Shown here: positions 1-9,329 of the stretch, piece after piece
Layout: the number at the start of each line of letters is the position of its first letter
Numbering within the stretch: the stretch's first letter is position 1
Assembly: GCF_001659605.2 (NCBI RefSeq)
Contig: NC_035169.2
Coordinates: 15,500,263 to 15,564,262, forward strand
Source of the DNA: Manihot esculenta
Taxonomy: Eukaryota > Streptophyta > Magnoliopsida > Malpighiales > Euphorbiaceae
DNA: 64,000 nt
Reading direction: 5' to 3'
Position numbers and translations under genes: made by a program
Notes under the pieces: generated by a model
Told to the model about the DNA's origin: nothing
Databases searched by the model: none
The model's input: only the letters and a program-made list of their open reading frames with translations

Positions 1-585
1 ACCACCTTTAGACTTGGGCTTCCCCTTAATTTTCATGGGCTTACCATTATTGACATTCAAAATTTGCGTAGGCCTTTTCTTAATATTTACCTCAGCTGTC
101 TTTAGCATCCCATGCAACTCAGGAATGGATTTCTCCATATTGTTCATGTTATAGTTCATGACAAACTGAGAAAAACTGCTAGGTAAAGAATGTAGGATCA
201 AATCCGTGGAGAGTTCTAAACTCAGAGGATAGCCAAGCCTAGCAAGGTGATCAATGTAGCCTTTCATCTTTAAAACATGAGCACTAACTGAATCACCTTC
301 AGCCATTTTGCAATCATGCAATGCAATGGTAGTTTCATACCTATCCTGCCTAGCTTGTTGTTGGAAAGCTTGTTTGAGATGGACACTCATCTCATAGGCC
401 TCAAGGTGCTCCAGATCCTTCTGAAGTTCTGGGCACATAGTCGCCAACATAAGACATCCAATGTCATTAGAATCATCCATATGCTTCTTATGCTTGTTCT
501 TAACAGCATTAGTAGCATCAGCAGGAGGTGGTTCAGGGACAGCTTCATCAAGCACGTAGGACTTTTTCTCTTGCTTTGAGAACAT
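1..585 (-). pseudogene. copia Z gag (UBN2-type capsid), partial and frameshifted
   Basis: The reverse strand is open from the ATG at 585-583 to the left edge. It encodes a copia-type Gag capsid segment, recognisable by LQKDLEHLEAYEMS, ARQDRYETTIALHDCKM, HVLKMKGYIDHLARLGYPL and ILHSLPSSFSQFVMNYN. These follow the order of plant UBN2/Retrotran_gag_2 proteins. The true N-terminus is upstream in another frame: about 690-578 encodes a stretch with NFVDWFRNLRN. One extra A in the run at 575-577 shifts the frame, and a TAG precedes that stretch. Gag packages element RNA into cytoplasmic particles. Zinc knuckle, protease and pol would lie left of the window. This copy cannot make a full Gag without the frameshift being bypassed. 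Confidence 0.8.
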
Positions 586-1520
586 TTCTCAAATTTCTAA
601 ACCAGTCAACAAAATTAGTCCCATTTTCTTTCAGTTTATCCTTCTCAAGGATAGATCGCAGTGATAAGGTGAAATTGTTATTAGCAGCTATAATTATCTA
701 CAAAAATATGCAAACATAATTAATTTAGTAGACAAATTAATATTGAGGTGATGATAATCTCCCACTAAAATATAACCCTCAAAATAATAATAATATTTTA
801 GTGGGCTAAGATCCATATTTCACCTAATTCTAAGTCAGCTTTGGCATGACGCTTAGAATTAAGTTATTTAGGTAGGTAACCCCTTACCAATTACATCTAA
901 TGTAACTCTTAAATTATGAGGTATTGACATCATATGTCAAATGCATGTTATACCTCATCTAATGCCTTAGGCCCAAAACCGTTTTGATAGCCTAATTAAG
1001 CTCAACCAAAATTAAATAAATGAGTAACCATTACTCATCCTACCTTACTAGGATAATCCTAATGCACTTTGCTTTGGCAAAACCTGCATTTTGGTGATCT
1101 TAGTCTTGATAGGTTTTTAATATATGGGTGGCATTAAAACTTAAAATTTTGAAATGAGGGTTCAATTTTAATTTTAATTATTTTGTCTTGCATGTGTATA
1201 TATTATGACATCCAATATGCATACATATATAAACCATCATGCATAGTATCTCATACTAATGTATAACAAAATAATAAAATTATTTTATCTTACATATATA
1301 TATATCATAGCATCCAATATGCATACATATATATATATATATATAGACAATGATGCATAGTATCCCATACTAATAAAATATAATCATTTAAATCTGATTT
1401 AAAGACTAAAAATAATAATAATAAAATATAGTAATTTAAATCTGATTTAAAGACTAAAAATAATAATAAAATATAGTCATTTAAATCTAATTTAAAGACT
1501 AAAAGAAAATAAATATTTTC

Positions 1521-1558
<38 letters not shown>

Positions 1559-2280
1559 TTATTATTTTCAGGGGCAAAAACGTAATTTTGGGGCATCATC
1601 TTCTTCCCCCAGCTTCTGCCCGAAGGTCCAGAAGCCCGCCGGACTCTCCGGTCGTTGCCCTCATCGTCGCGCGACTCACCGGCGGGCGAACCACCGATGC
1701 ATGACCCACCGGCGCGCGAGGCACTGGTCGAGCGATCCCCGGGCGCGCTACCCCTTGGGTCGCGCGACCCACTGGGAGGCGCGACCCACCGGTCGCGCGA
1801 CCCACCGGGAGGAGCGACCCTCCGGTCGTGCTACCCCTCGGGTTGAGCGACCCACCGGTCGCGCGACCTACGGGGAGGCGCGACCCTCCGGTCGCGCGGC
1901 CCTTTCAGGGCGCGCGATCCTCCGGGGCCGGCCTTCTCAGTCACTGCGTTCCAGGCAGTGACGCCGGCCAGGCTATTGACGGCCGAAGAATCAGTCGTTC
2001 CTCGCCGGCGGCGGCAAAGACACTCTCTGCAGGTGGTCGCGAGCGTCACACGCCCTCCACGTCCGCCCATCAGCCTCGCCAACTTCTGGGTTCACGATGA
2101 CTGTTCATCGTGAATCCAGTTGCAAATATTTTTATTTAATTAATTTAATTTTCTAACAAAATTAAAATTATTTAAATGATCTAATCATTTATCTATAATT
2201 ATCATGCCATTCTAATAAACATATATCACATATATAATATCAATCATGGCATAGTTAATTTAAACGAAAAGTACAACCTG
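586..2280 (-). other. untranslated leader of copia Z
   Basis: About 1.7 kb lies between the primer site and gag. It is mostly AT-rich, with ATT and TA microsatellites (for example an ATT run at about 1521-1565) and near-duplicate blocks at 1380-1500 containing ATTTAAATCTGATTTAAAGA. A very GC-rich block sits at about 1600-2110. I see no conserved coding sequence. A TTTTTGTAG just before the gag frame on the minus strand resembles a 3' splice site, but I cannot show splicing. Confidence 0.6.
1620..1960. repeat. GC-rich palindromic minisatellite in the copia Z leader
   Basis: Degenerate tandem units built around GGTCGCGCGACC and GACCCACCGG recur many times. The core GGTCGCGCGACC is itself palindromic. 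Open frames occur on both strands and in several frames here, as expected for a GC-rich repeat, so I do not call protein. The block is sharply different in composition from the AT-rich leader around it. Confidence 0.75.
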
Positions 2281-2293
2281 GCTCTGATACCAC
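2281..2293 (-). promoter_or_regulatory. primer binding site of copia Z (tRNA-iMet type)
   Basis: The minus strand reads TGGTATCAGAGC one base inside the LTR end, matching the usual complement of the initiator methionine tRNA 3' end. It fixes both the orientation and the LTR boundary. Confidence 0.85.
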
Positions 2294-3781
2294 TGTTGGG
2301 AAATCCGGAGATTAATTGCAATCTAATTGCGCAGCGGAAAAATAAAATTTTGGATTTCCTTTCCAGAATCCGAGTGCTCCGTTTAAATCATAAGAAAGAT
2401 GTGAGACTAACCTGTTAATCTCGTAGTGAAGATACACTGGCGGACTGATGGTGCTGCCTTTTCAAACGAACACCCTCTATGGTATCCACACGAACGTCTT
2501 CTATCCTTCTAGAGTGCTAGCTCTTTTCAAGATGGATAGATTATGTGCTCTATGTTCTACAATCTTTTAGACTGAGTTTTCTCAAAACTTTTTAACCCCC
2601 TACTCAATCTGTAGAAGGAGTATTTATAGGCCTCAGTCTTTTTATTTTCCCACAACTCTTTTCCTAAAAGAGTTGTGCTTAGAACCCACTATCACAATCT
2701 CACAGATACTCAAATATCTTTATGTGATAGAGTCCTTTATCTGTAACACTTACAGATAGACTGCAGATCTTTTTAAATATTATTATCTCATAATAATAAA
2801 TTATTATTATTAATAATAATAACACTTATTATTATTAATTATATTAATAATTAATATTAATAATAATATTAATAATAATAACACTTTATTATTATTAATT
2901 ATACTAATGGGCTTTTAGCCCATTAATATAGCACATCAACAACGTTCTTGTGTGTGACCCAATAGGCTCATATTAATTGGCAATAGGCCCAGTCCAACAA
3001 GGCCTATAAGTCATAAGTGGCCTCTAGCAAGACATTATGACTACCCAACTAATATGAGGATCAATAGTCCGATAAAGCCTATTAAATAGAACATGTATTA
3101 ATCCCTTTGTCTCACGATATCTAGTTTGAACATAAGTCATGGTCAATGTCAAATTTATAATGTTCAAACTTATGATTTCTCGATCTCTAAGTAGACTGAT
3201 AAATTCAAATGATATTGATCACACTATCAATTCATTTGAGCACGGCCATGCATTTCTCAGTCTCACTTATCGAGGGGCCCAGAAGATATCTCTCTCATAA
3301 AAAGGGACAAATCCTATCTTGATTGTTCATTTTCCTCTACATAATTTCTATTATGTTCAATCATAACCTTTATGATTGTCCGATTAAAGACAATGTTTGA
3401 TTATGTCAAAACATAATAGTCCTTATGTTGGAAACTATGACAATCTCAAGTCAAAGGATTAAGACATAACTACTTTGAGATTCACTTATGACAATGACCC
3501 ATGTAGTGATCTCAATGCGGGTCCATCCAATACTTTGTTCTCCAACAAGTATTTATGATTATTGAATTATATCAACATATACATAATCATCTCATGATTA
3601 TCAATCAATAACCATACCAGTTATATTTTATTATTATCAACATAATAATAAGTAACCAGGGATGATAATCATTATTATGTAACATGCAAACAAATAATAA
3701 TGATAAAAACCTCTTTTATTTATAACAAAAAATGACATACAAAAAGGTCCAAGATAATGGCCTAGGGCATATACACTAACA
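2294..3781 (-). repeat. 5' LTR of copia Z (1,488 bp)
   Basis: On the + strand it begins TGTTGGGAAATCC and ends ATACACTAACA, giving inverted TGTT/AACA ends. It abuts the primer site at one end and chromovirus B pol at the other. It contains AT-rich TAATAATA tracts at about 2780-2910. The partner LTR is off the left edge. Confidence 0.85.
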
Positions 3782-3900
3782 TTGCCTAGTACAGGTGCTT
3801 TGATAGCTCAAATGAGAGTGACACCCGTGTTTCTGGAATAGGTGGCTCAGAAACAGCATGAGGACCCGGAATTAGTGAAGATCGCCAGGACTGTTCAGTC
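3782..3900 (+). pseudogene. chromovirus B pol fragment (RNase H-integrase linker)
   Basis: The forward frame reads GALIAQMRV, then a TAG, then [21 protein letters not shown]. This aligns with the same stretch in element D (19140-19290, minus). The stop replaces the CAG of the consensus EQVAQ. The fragment ends in GTCAGGC, a heptamer also present in the Tekay LTR, where the sequence switches into LTR. Confidence 0.8.
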
Positions 3901-3979
3901 AGGCTTGCTACGGGTCTTGGCGGCCTTAAGCCGACCCGGATCCTAGCGCCGGTAGCGGTCCGATTTTCGGGTCGTTACA
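3901..3979 (+). repeat. terminal fragment of a Tekay-type LTR (3' end)
   Basis: It matches the last ~80 bp of the LTRs of B, D and I: CTTGCTACGGGTC through to GGGTCGTTACA. It is joined to pol at a shared GTCAGGC and is followed directly by the SINE-like repeat. It looks like the leftover of a nested LTR removed by a microhomology deletion. Confidence 0.75.
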
Positions 3980-4223
3980 CATACGGCCCAGGGCTATCCC
4001 TCGCCTGGCCTCTTTGCCACCTCGGGCTTTCCACTGGCGTCGTGAACAGCTCTTAACATCCATTCACCCTCACGGGTTCCTGGCAGGATTTGTCCCCTTG
4101 GGTTCTTGCATCGAATGCATCCTTCCCCAAGTGGATTTGGCCCAAATTTCCCTTTGGAAATTAGGTCGCCTCCCCCACTACTCGAACCCTTGACCTCCCA
4201 CTTTAAGGGAATAGTCTGGTGAG
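3980..4223 (-). repeat. SINE-like repeat, left arm of an inverted pair
   Basis: A truncated copy of a ~290-bp dispersed repeat, inverted relative to 4223-4514. A third copy lies at 63391-63683. The minus strand contains GGTTCGAGTAGTGG, like a pol III B box. The head (AACAATTGGTA) is missing in this arm and the far end stops at GGCCGTATG. It abuts an LTR end. Confidence 0.6.
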
Positions 4224-4514
4224 AACAATTGGTACTCACTCTCACCAGACTATTCCCTTAAAGTGGGAGGTCAAGGGTTCAAGTAGTGGGGGAGGCGACC
4301 TAATTTCCAAAGGGAAATTTGGGCCAAATCCACTTGGGGAAGGATGCATTCGATGCAAGAACCCAAGGGGACAAATCCTGCCAGGAACCCGTGAGGGTGA
4401 ATGGATGTTAAGAGCTGTTCATGACGCCAATGGAAAGCCCGAGATGGCAAAAGAGGCCAGGCGAGGGATAGCCCTGGGCCGTGAACGGTAACAGTGCCGG
4501 GGTTCACGTCCGGG
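4223..4514 (+). repeat. SINE-like repeat, right arm of an inverted pair
   Basis: It starts AACAATTGGTACTC (A-box-like), followed about 40 bp on by GGTCAAGGGTTCAAG (B-box-like), then a body ending GCCGGGGTTCACGTCCGGG. This layout fits a tRNA-derived SINE. It could instead be a small solo LTR, because on the minus strand it is preceded by TGTAACAG and reaches a TACCA end. It is open in long frames on both strands because of the inverted duplication, not because it codes. Confidence 0.5.
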
Positions 4515-4522
4515 CTGTTACA

Positions 4523-4707
4523 GTATGTCAGAGGGTGAAGCTAGAACATCAGAAGTCGGCTTGAATGCTTAACCCACTGCCGATTCCAGAGTGGAAATGG
4601 GAGAATATAGCTATAGATTTCGTGGTGGGGTTACCGGCAACGTCCAACAGATTGGACTCCATATGGGTGATTGTGGACAGACTTACCAAATCTACTCACT
4701 TCAATCC
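4523..4707 (+). pseudogene. chromovirus B integrase fragment, N-terminal part
   Basis: The frame encodes [12 protein letters not shown], a TGA, then [21 protein letters not shown] and [16 protein letters not shown]. This is the end of the HHCC zinc-binding domain and the start of the DDE core, including the first catalytic Asp (IAIDFVVG). The reading is cut at HF by insertion of element A and resumes at 11487 with [13 protein letters not shown]. The TGA replaces a Gly codon. Confidence 0.85.
4703..4707. other. target-site duplication of element A, left copy (AATCC)
   Basis: AATCC here and ATTCC at 11487-11491 flank element A, with one mismatch. Placing one copy between the flanking integrase halves restores the reading frame of B. 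Confidence 0.75.
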
Positions 4708-6864
4708 TGTAACGACCCAAAAACCGGACCGCTATCGGTGCTAGGATCCAGATCGGCTTAAGGCCGCCGGGACCCGTAGCAAGCCTGACATACATCCTGT
4801 ACAACTGGTATAATCCCATACATGATCAAACATTCCATAAAAAAAAACTTTAAAACATTTACTATACCAAGCTTGACCTGAGCATACAACATACTATAAA
4901 CATATAACCCACACCAGAGCCCTCATCAAATGCCCTAGTGTGGTCCACATTACATAAGTCAAGCATGGTTCCTCACATGACATCAATACAAACATAACAT
5001 AGATCATGTACAAAAAGGGATTAACCAGACCTTAGGGCCAAGCACACAACTAATCCTCAAGTCATTACATTACATTATCTTAAAATACATTATATCAATT
5101 TACATTACATGTCCACGCTAACATGCTAATCTATTACATAAACATAACATTAGTCCTTTCCGACTTCCCGCACTACCTTAGACCTGCAAACCTGGGGGTT
5201 AGGGAGAGGGGTGAGCTAAAAAGCCCAGTGAGCAGAACAGGGAAAAACAGTTTAATAAATCATATGCTATCATGGAATGCGTCACATGACAAACATTTCA
5301 CATCACAGATGCACATGACCACCAAAACTCCCTCTGTCTATGCCCGGCCCTCGAAGGAGCTCCTCAGGACTTCTGTTACATAACATGGTGCCCGGCCCTC
5401 AAAGGGGCTCCTCAGGACTTCATTAACATATCATATCTAGGGCTATTTGGGGTCGCCTTGGTGTATCCACATCAACATCAAATTATGCAATGCAACATAT
5501 TCGTGAAATCTAATGCAACAGCCTAATATAAACATGGTATTCATGATGCGTGAAACATGCTAAAAACATTAGAGTTAGTTCCACTCACCTCTGGCAGACG
5601 CTGGATTGACTCTGCAACAGCTAACACTACTGGCCTCCTCGGTTCCTCGGGTCCGATCCTACACAGGTGGACTCAAATGAGGGACCAAACACACTCTAAC
5701 AAGACTCTAAACAACTCCCCAAAAACTCCCTAAAACATCTTAAAACATTCATAGAAAACATGCAAAGGAAGGCTGAACAGGGCACTTTTGGCGGCAGGTT
5801 CGGCGGCCGAAAGTCCCTCCAGAGCCGAAAGCCATGCACCTTCGACGGCCGAAGGTTCCTTCCAGATCCGAAACTCATGCATGTTCGGCGGCACCTTCGG
5901 CGGCCGAAACTCCCCTCCAAAGCCGAAAGTCCAACTTTCAGGGGCAGGGTTCGGCAGCCAAAAGCTTGCCTCCACAGGCAGGTTCGGCGGCCGAACCTGA
6001 GCTCTTCCAGAAAGGCAGAACTCAGCCTCCTCATGCACAAACAGCCTCCAAACCTTCCAAAACAACCCAAAACCTCACATGCTCTCTCCCAAACATGCAT
6101 ACACACTCCCTCATGCATTTAGGGCATAAACTAACTTAAACCCCAACACAAACGTCACATAAACATACATTGGGCATAAAACTCACATAAACCTTAACAT
6201 GCACATCTACCCACACACAAGCATCAAAACTCCTTAAAACCTTCTTAAAACAAAGAAAAGGGTGTGGATCTACACTTACCTCTTGAAGATCGAGGGTTGG
6301 TGCGATCCCTAACTTGGAGATGGGAGAAATCTAGCTCCTTGGGTCTCCAAGCTCCAAAACTTGATCTTAAGCTCAAAACTCGTCAAAACAAAGATAAAAC
6401 TCATGAAAACTTGAGGGATTTGAAGAAAGAACATGAAATCAACCAAAGGAGGACATGAACTCACCCTAGCTCGAGAATGGGGAGAAAACTCGCCCATTTT
6501 CGATCTGAGGGCCTTTTATAGGTGGCCGGCCAAACCTCCTTCAGCGGCCAAAGCTGCTTCCAAAACCTCACCATGTTCGGCGGCCGAAAGAAAGCCATTT
6601 TCGGAAGCCTAACGTGCCTCCTAAACAGCCCCATATTCGGCGGCCGAACTTGAGGTTCGGCGGCCGAACCTGGGTTCTTCCCTCCTTGGTCTTTTCTTTT
6701 CAAAACTCAATTTCTTTTGCATTAAAACCATAAAATCATGTGAAACATTTTAGAAAACACATTTTACCCTTCTAGAGGGCTCCAGTATCTTTGAATTCTA
6801 GATTCCGACGGAGATTCCGCCGGAAAGTCGGGATTTCGATGCCAGGATCTAGCCGGGTATTACA
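4708..6864 (-). repeat. 3' LTR of element A (2,157 bp)
   Basis: The + strand reads TGTAACGACCC...GGGTATTACA. It carries two copies of a TGCCCGGCCCTCGAAGG cassette (5341-5421), a cluster of TTCGGCGGCCGAA palindromes (5785-6000 and 6575-6670), and a reverse TATA box (6511-6520). Dozens of substitutions, mostly transitions, separate it from the right LTR by eye. Confidence 0.9.
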
Positions 6865-6882
6865 TTCTTCCCCCCTTTAAGA
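6865..6882 (-). promoter_or_regulatory. polypurine tract of element A
   Basis: The minus strand reads TTAAAGGGGGGAAGAA immediately before the 3' LTR, the usual plus-strand primer position. Confidence 0.8.
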
Positions 6883-7083
6883 ACATTCGTCCCCGAATGT
6901 TCAAACAACAAACAAACAAGCAGCAAGCAAGCAAGCAAAGCCTAAAAACCTCTCCTAAAAGAGATACGGTACTGCTGGAGTATGAACTCCCGGGTCTCTC
7001 AGGCACACTTTTCCATTATGTGGTGATTCCAAAGGGCTATCACCATCGGGATTCCTTATTCCTTAGCTTCCTAACTTGTGTGT

Positions 7084-8165
7084 CTATGATCCGCACTGGA
7101 TGCTCAACATAGGTGAGACTCCCTGAGATCTCCACCTCTGATTCTTTAAGAACCTCACTTGGATCTGATACGAACTTTCATAACACAGGAACATGGAAAT
7201 CTGAATGGACTTTCTCCATCGAGTAGGTAAATCTAGCTTATCAGATACATCCCCAATCCTTTGCAGGACTTCAACGGGTCCGATGTATCTTGGAGCTACT
7301 TTACCCTTCGACCCATAACGAATCACCTCTTTATTGGAGATACCATAAGCAATACCCCAACCTTCTCCTGAACTCCATAAGCTTCCGCTGCGCACTCTGA
7401 GCCTTTCTCTTCTCCCTTCATCTCTACTGAACTAACTTCATTTCTGATCCTCGACAGGTAGGGAATACCTGTTCTTGGTAGCGACCTTGTTCAACTGCCT
7501 GAAGTCGACACAGGGTCTCAAGGATCTATCCTGCTTTTCCCACAACAACACTAGAGCAATCCAGGGTGAGGTACTAGGTCGGATAAAACCCTTGTCTACC
7601 AAGCTCTTGCAACTGCTCCTTCAACTTCTACAACTCTGCAGGTGCCATCCTGTAGAGAAGAGTAGAGATGAACCTGATTCCTGACATCACTTCTCTGTCC
7701 AAACCCTATCTCCCTAGCAGGTGGTAAACCTGACAGCTCGCCTGGGAAAACATCTAAGAACTCTCTCTCAAACAACAGACACGGAGGCTGGTTCCCTGAC
7801 CTGACTGCTAAACTCTCAACAAGAGCTCAAACCCTCAGACAACCCCTCCTATGCACCCTACGAGCTTGAAAGGTTGACATCAAACCTCTAGGCATCCCTA
7901 CACTGTCCCCTCAACAGACTACCTCTGACCCATCCTGTCCTCTGAACCTGACTACCTTGTCTCTAAGGCCCAAGGTAGCACCACGAGTAGAAAAAACCAA
8001 TCCATCCCTAGAATGACGTCCAGACAGTCAAGTCTAGGACCTCAAGGTCGGGTGGAAGGCATCTACCCTCAACTGACACTGAATTGGACCGGCAGACTGA
8101 CTCTGCCATAGATGGATCACACTTGGGTCCACTGATCCAAAGAGGACACTCTAGCCCAGAAGTTA
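7084..8165 (-). pseudogene. element A pol remnants (protease end, RT start, pol 3' end)
   Basis: Reading down the minus strand, pieces match the chromovirus polyprotein in order. These are the protease C-terminal region ([29 protein letters not shown]), the RT N-terminal linker ([19 protein letters not shown]) and the first RT block as far as a broken version of [11 protein letters not shown]. It then jumps to the pol C-terminal region before the chromodomain (VSPIKR, IYLLDGESPFRFP). Numerous frameshifts and stops interrupt it. The missing middle, roughly from the RT active site to the integrase core, is over 2 kb in relative D. Nothing here could be catalytic. Confidence 0.75.
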
Positions 8166-9062
8166 TCAACTCAACCTCTCGACGGCTCCTAGAGCAACTA
8201 AAGAAAAAGAAACACCAGGGTTCACAAAAACATACACATCAGAACATTCAAAAGTGAGCGTACCTGACACCACCGTGTTCGATGTGTTTGCCTCCTGCTG
8301 AGCTTGGGTGAAGATCCGCGCTGGAGCTGATGGACCTTCTCCTCGGGAACCTTCAGAAGGAAAGGCTGACCCTCTCCCTCTGCCTTGACCACTGCCCTGA
8401 AATATGGCTGGAGCTGCTGGCTGAGCCACTCTACCTGAAGTCGCCCGCTGGGACTGTGCCAACCAGGGCGCAATGGGACACTCACGTACCATGTGCCCTT
8501 CCTGACCGCATCTAAAACATGCTGTCGTCCCAATCAGATAGACTCCCTTGTGTGGCCTTCCACACCTCAAGCACCTTGAACTGCCTGAGCCAGAGCTTGA
8601 GCCGCTAACAAAACCCAGACTGGATTTCAACCGATTCCAAAACTTGTTCTTCTTCGATCTTCTGAGGCCTTTGCCTCCCTTATTGGTGGTCTTCCCCCAC
8701 TTCTTACTTCTCGTGGCGGCTGTACTCAGGGTAGAGGGATCAATTCCTCCTGAACCCGAGATTCTGGAATCCTGAGTCTGAGCGTCTTCTTGAGACTCTC
8801 CCATGCCTTCTTCAAACATGCTCACATCCAGACCTCCATCTCTCCTCTGAACATCCATCTCTACTTCTCTCGCATCAGCTGACATTCTCCTTAGATCCAT
8901 TCCTTCTCTGCTCACATCAAAAGACCTTACAGGGTCCCTTGATGTTCCCCATCTGCCGACTCTACACGACTGCGCTCTTGGCAGAGTAGAGGGAAAGGTG
9001 CCCATACCTTCCCTCTCAGACGGAACTCCAGTCGATTCCACAGATCGATGAGTGCCTTGCAT
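8166..9062 (-). pseudogene. element A gag lacking the capsid domain
   Basis: An open frame of 298 codons starts at MQGTHRSVESTGVPS, equivalent to the MRGTRRSTRLTGVPP start of D. The Ser/Arg-rich N-terminus runs to GMGESQEDAQTQ and then continues directly as RSKKWGK...KKNKFWNRLKSSLGF. The ~250-residue retrotransposon gag capsid domain of D ([12 protein letters not shown] to SVAQPSGSK) is deleted in frame. The CCHC knuckle [14 protein letters not shown] is present at about residue 190-205. The frame reaches the protease start, where the active-site DTGAS is VNPGVS, so the catalytic Asp is lost. It could give a protein with only the nucleocapsid-like part. No evidence that it is expressed. Confidence 0.8.
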
Positions 9063-9312
9063 CCTAGCTCCTCTGAAGAACAACACACAATCATCCAAAC
9101 ATTAGCATCATATGGTTCATGTGGAAACACATGAACCTGCATCACATACATAGCATAACATTAATGCACATGCATAACATCATGGCATTTCACATCATCA
9201 TTCAAGACAGGACTCTATATCCTATCCTAGTGGACATGATTTTGCCTATTGTGCTTGCCCTTCTACGACCTCTATGAGCCCAACACACTCTAGGTCCGAC
9301 CATGTGAACCTA

Positions 9313-9328
9313 GGGCTCTGATACTAAT
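9313..9328 (-). promoter_or_regulatory. degenerate primer binding site of element A
   Basis: The minus strand reads TTAGTATCAGAGCCC next to the 5' LTR, two changes from TGGTATCAGAGCCC. It fixes the orientation. Confidence 0.75.
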
Positions 9329-9329
9329 C

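Larger units (their letters stand above)
1..3781 (-). mobile_element. Ty1/copia element Z, 5' part (continues off the left edge)
   Basis: A minus-strand copia retrotransposon. Reading down from 3781 it shows a complete 5' LTR (3781-2294), a tRNA-Met primer site, a long leader with a GC-rich minisatellite, and gag running off the left edge. Its right boundary cuts the RNase H/integrase linker of chromovirus B, so Z is nested in B. The target duplication should be TTGCC (3782-3786), but the other end is outside the window. Family assignment rests on the gag sequence and on the TGTT...AACA LTR ends. Confidence 0.85.

Noticed and set aside
1596..2100. Arg/Pro/Gly-rich open frames on both strands
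   Set aside because: Products of the GC-rich minisatellite in the copia leader; frames overlap on both strands.
3994..4507. Nearly identical 80-90-codon frames facing each other
   Set aside because: They are the two arms of the inverted SINE-like pair read in opposite directions, not genes.
5760..6122. Open frame of about 120 codons rich in FGGRFGGRK, with look-alikes in every Tekay LTR (for example 16551-17060 and 27949-28398)
   Set aside because: It arises from the GGCGGCCGAA palindromes, is open in several frames on both strands, lies in LTRs and has no family similarity. It follows DNA repeats rather than protein conservation.
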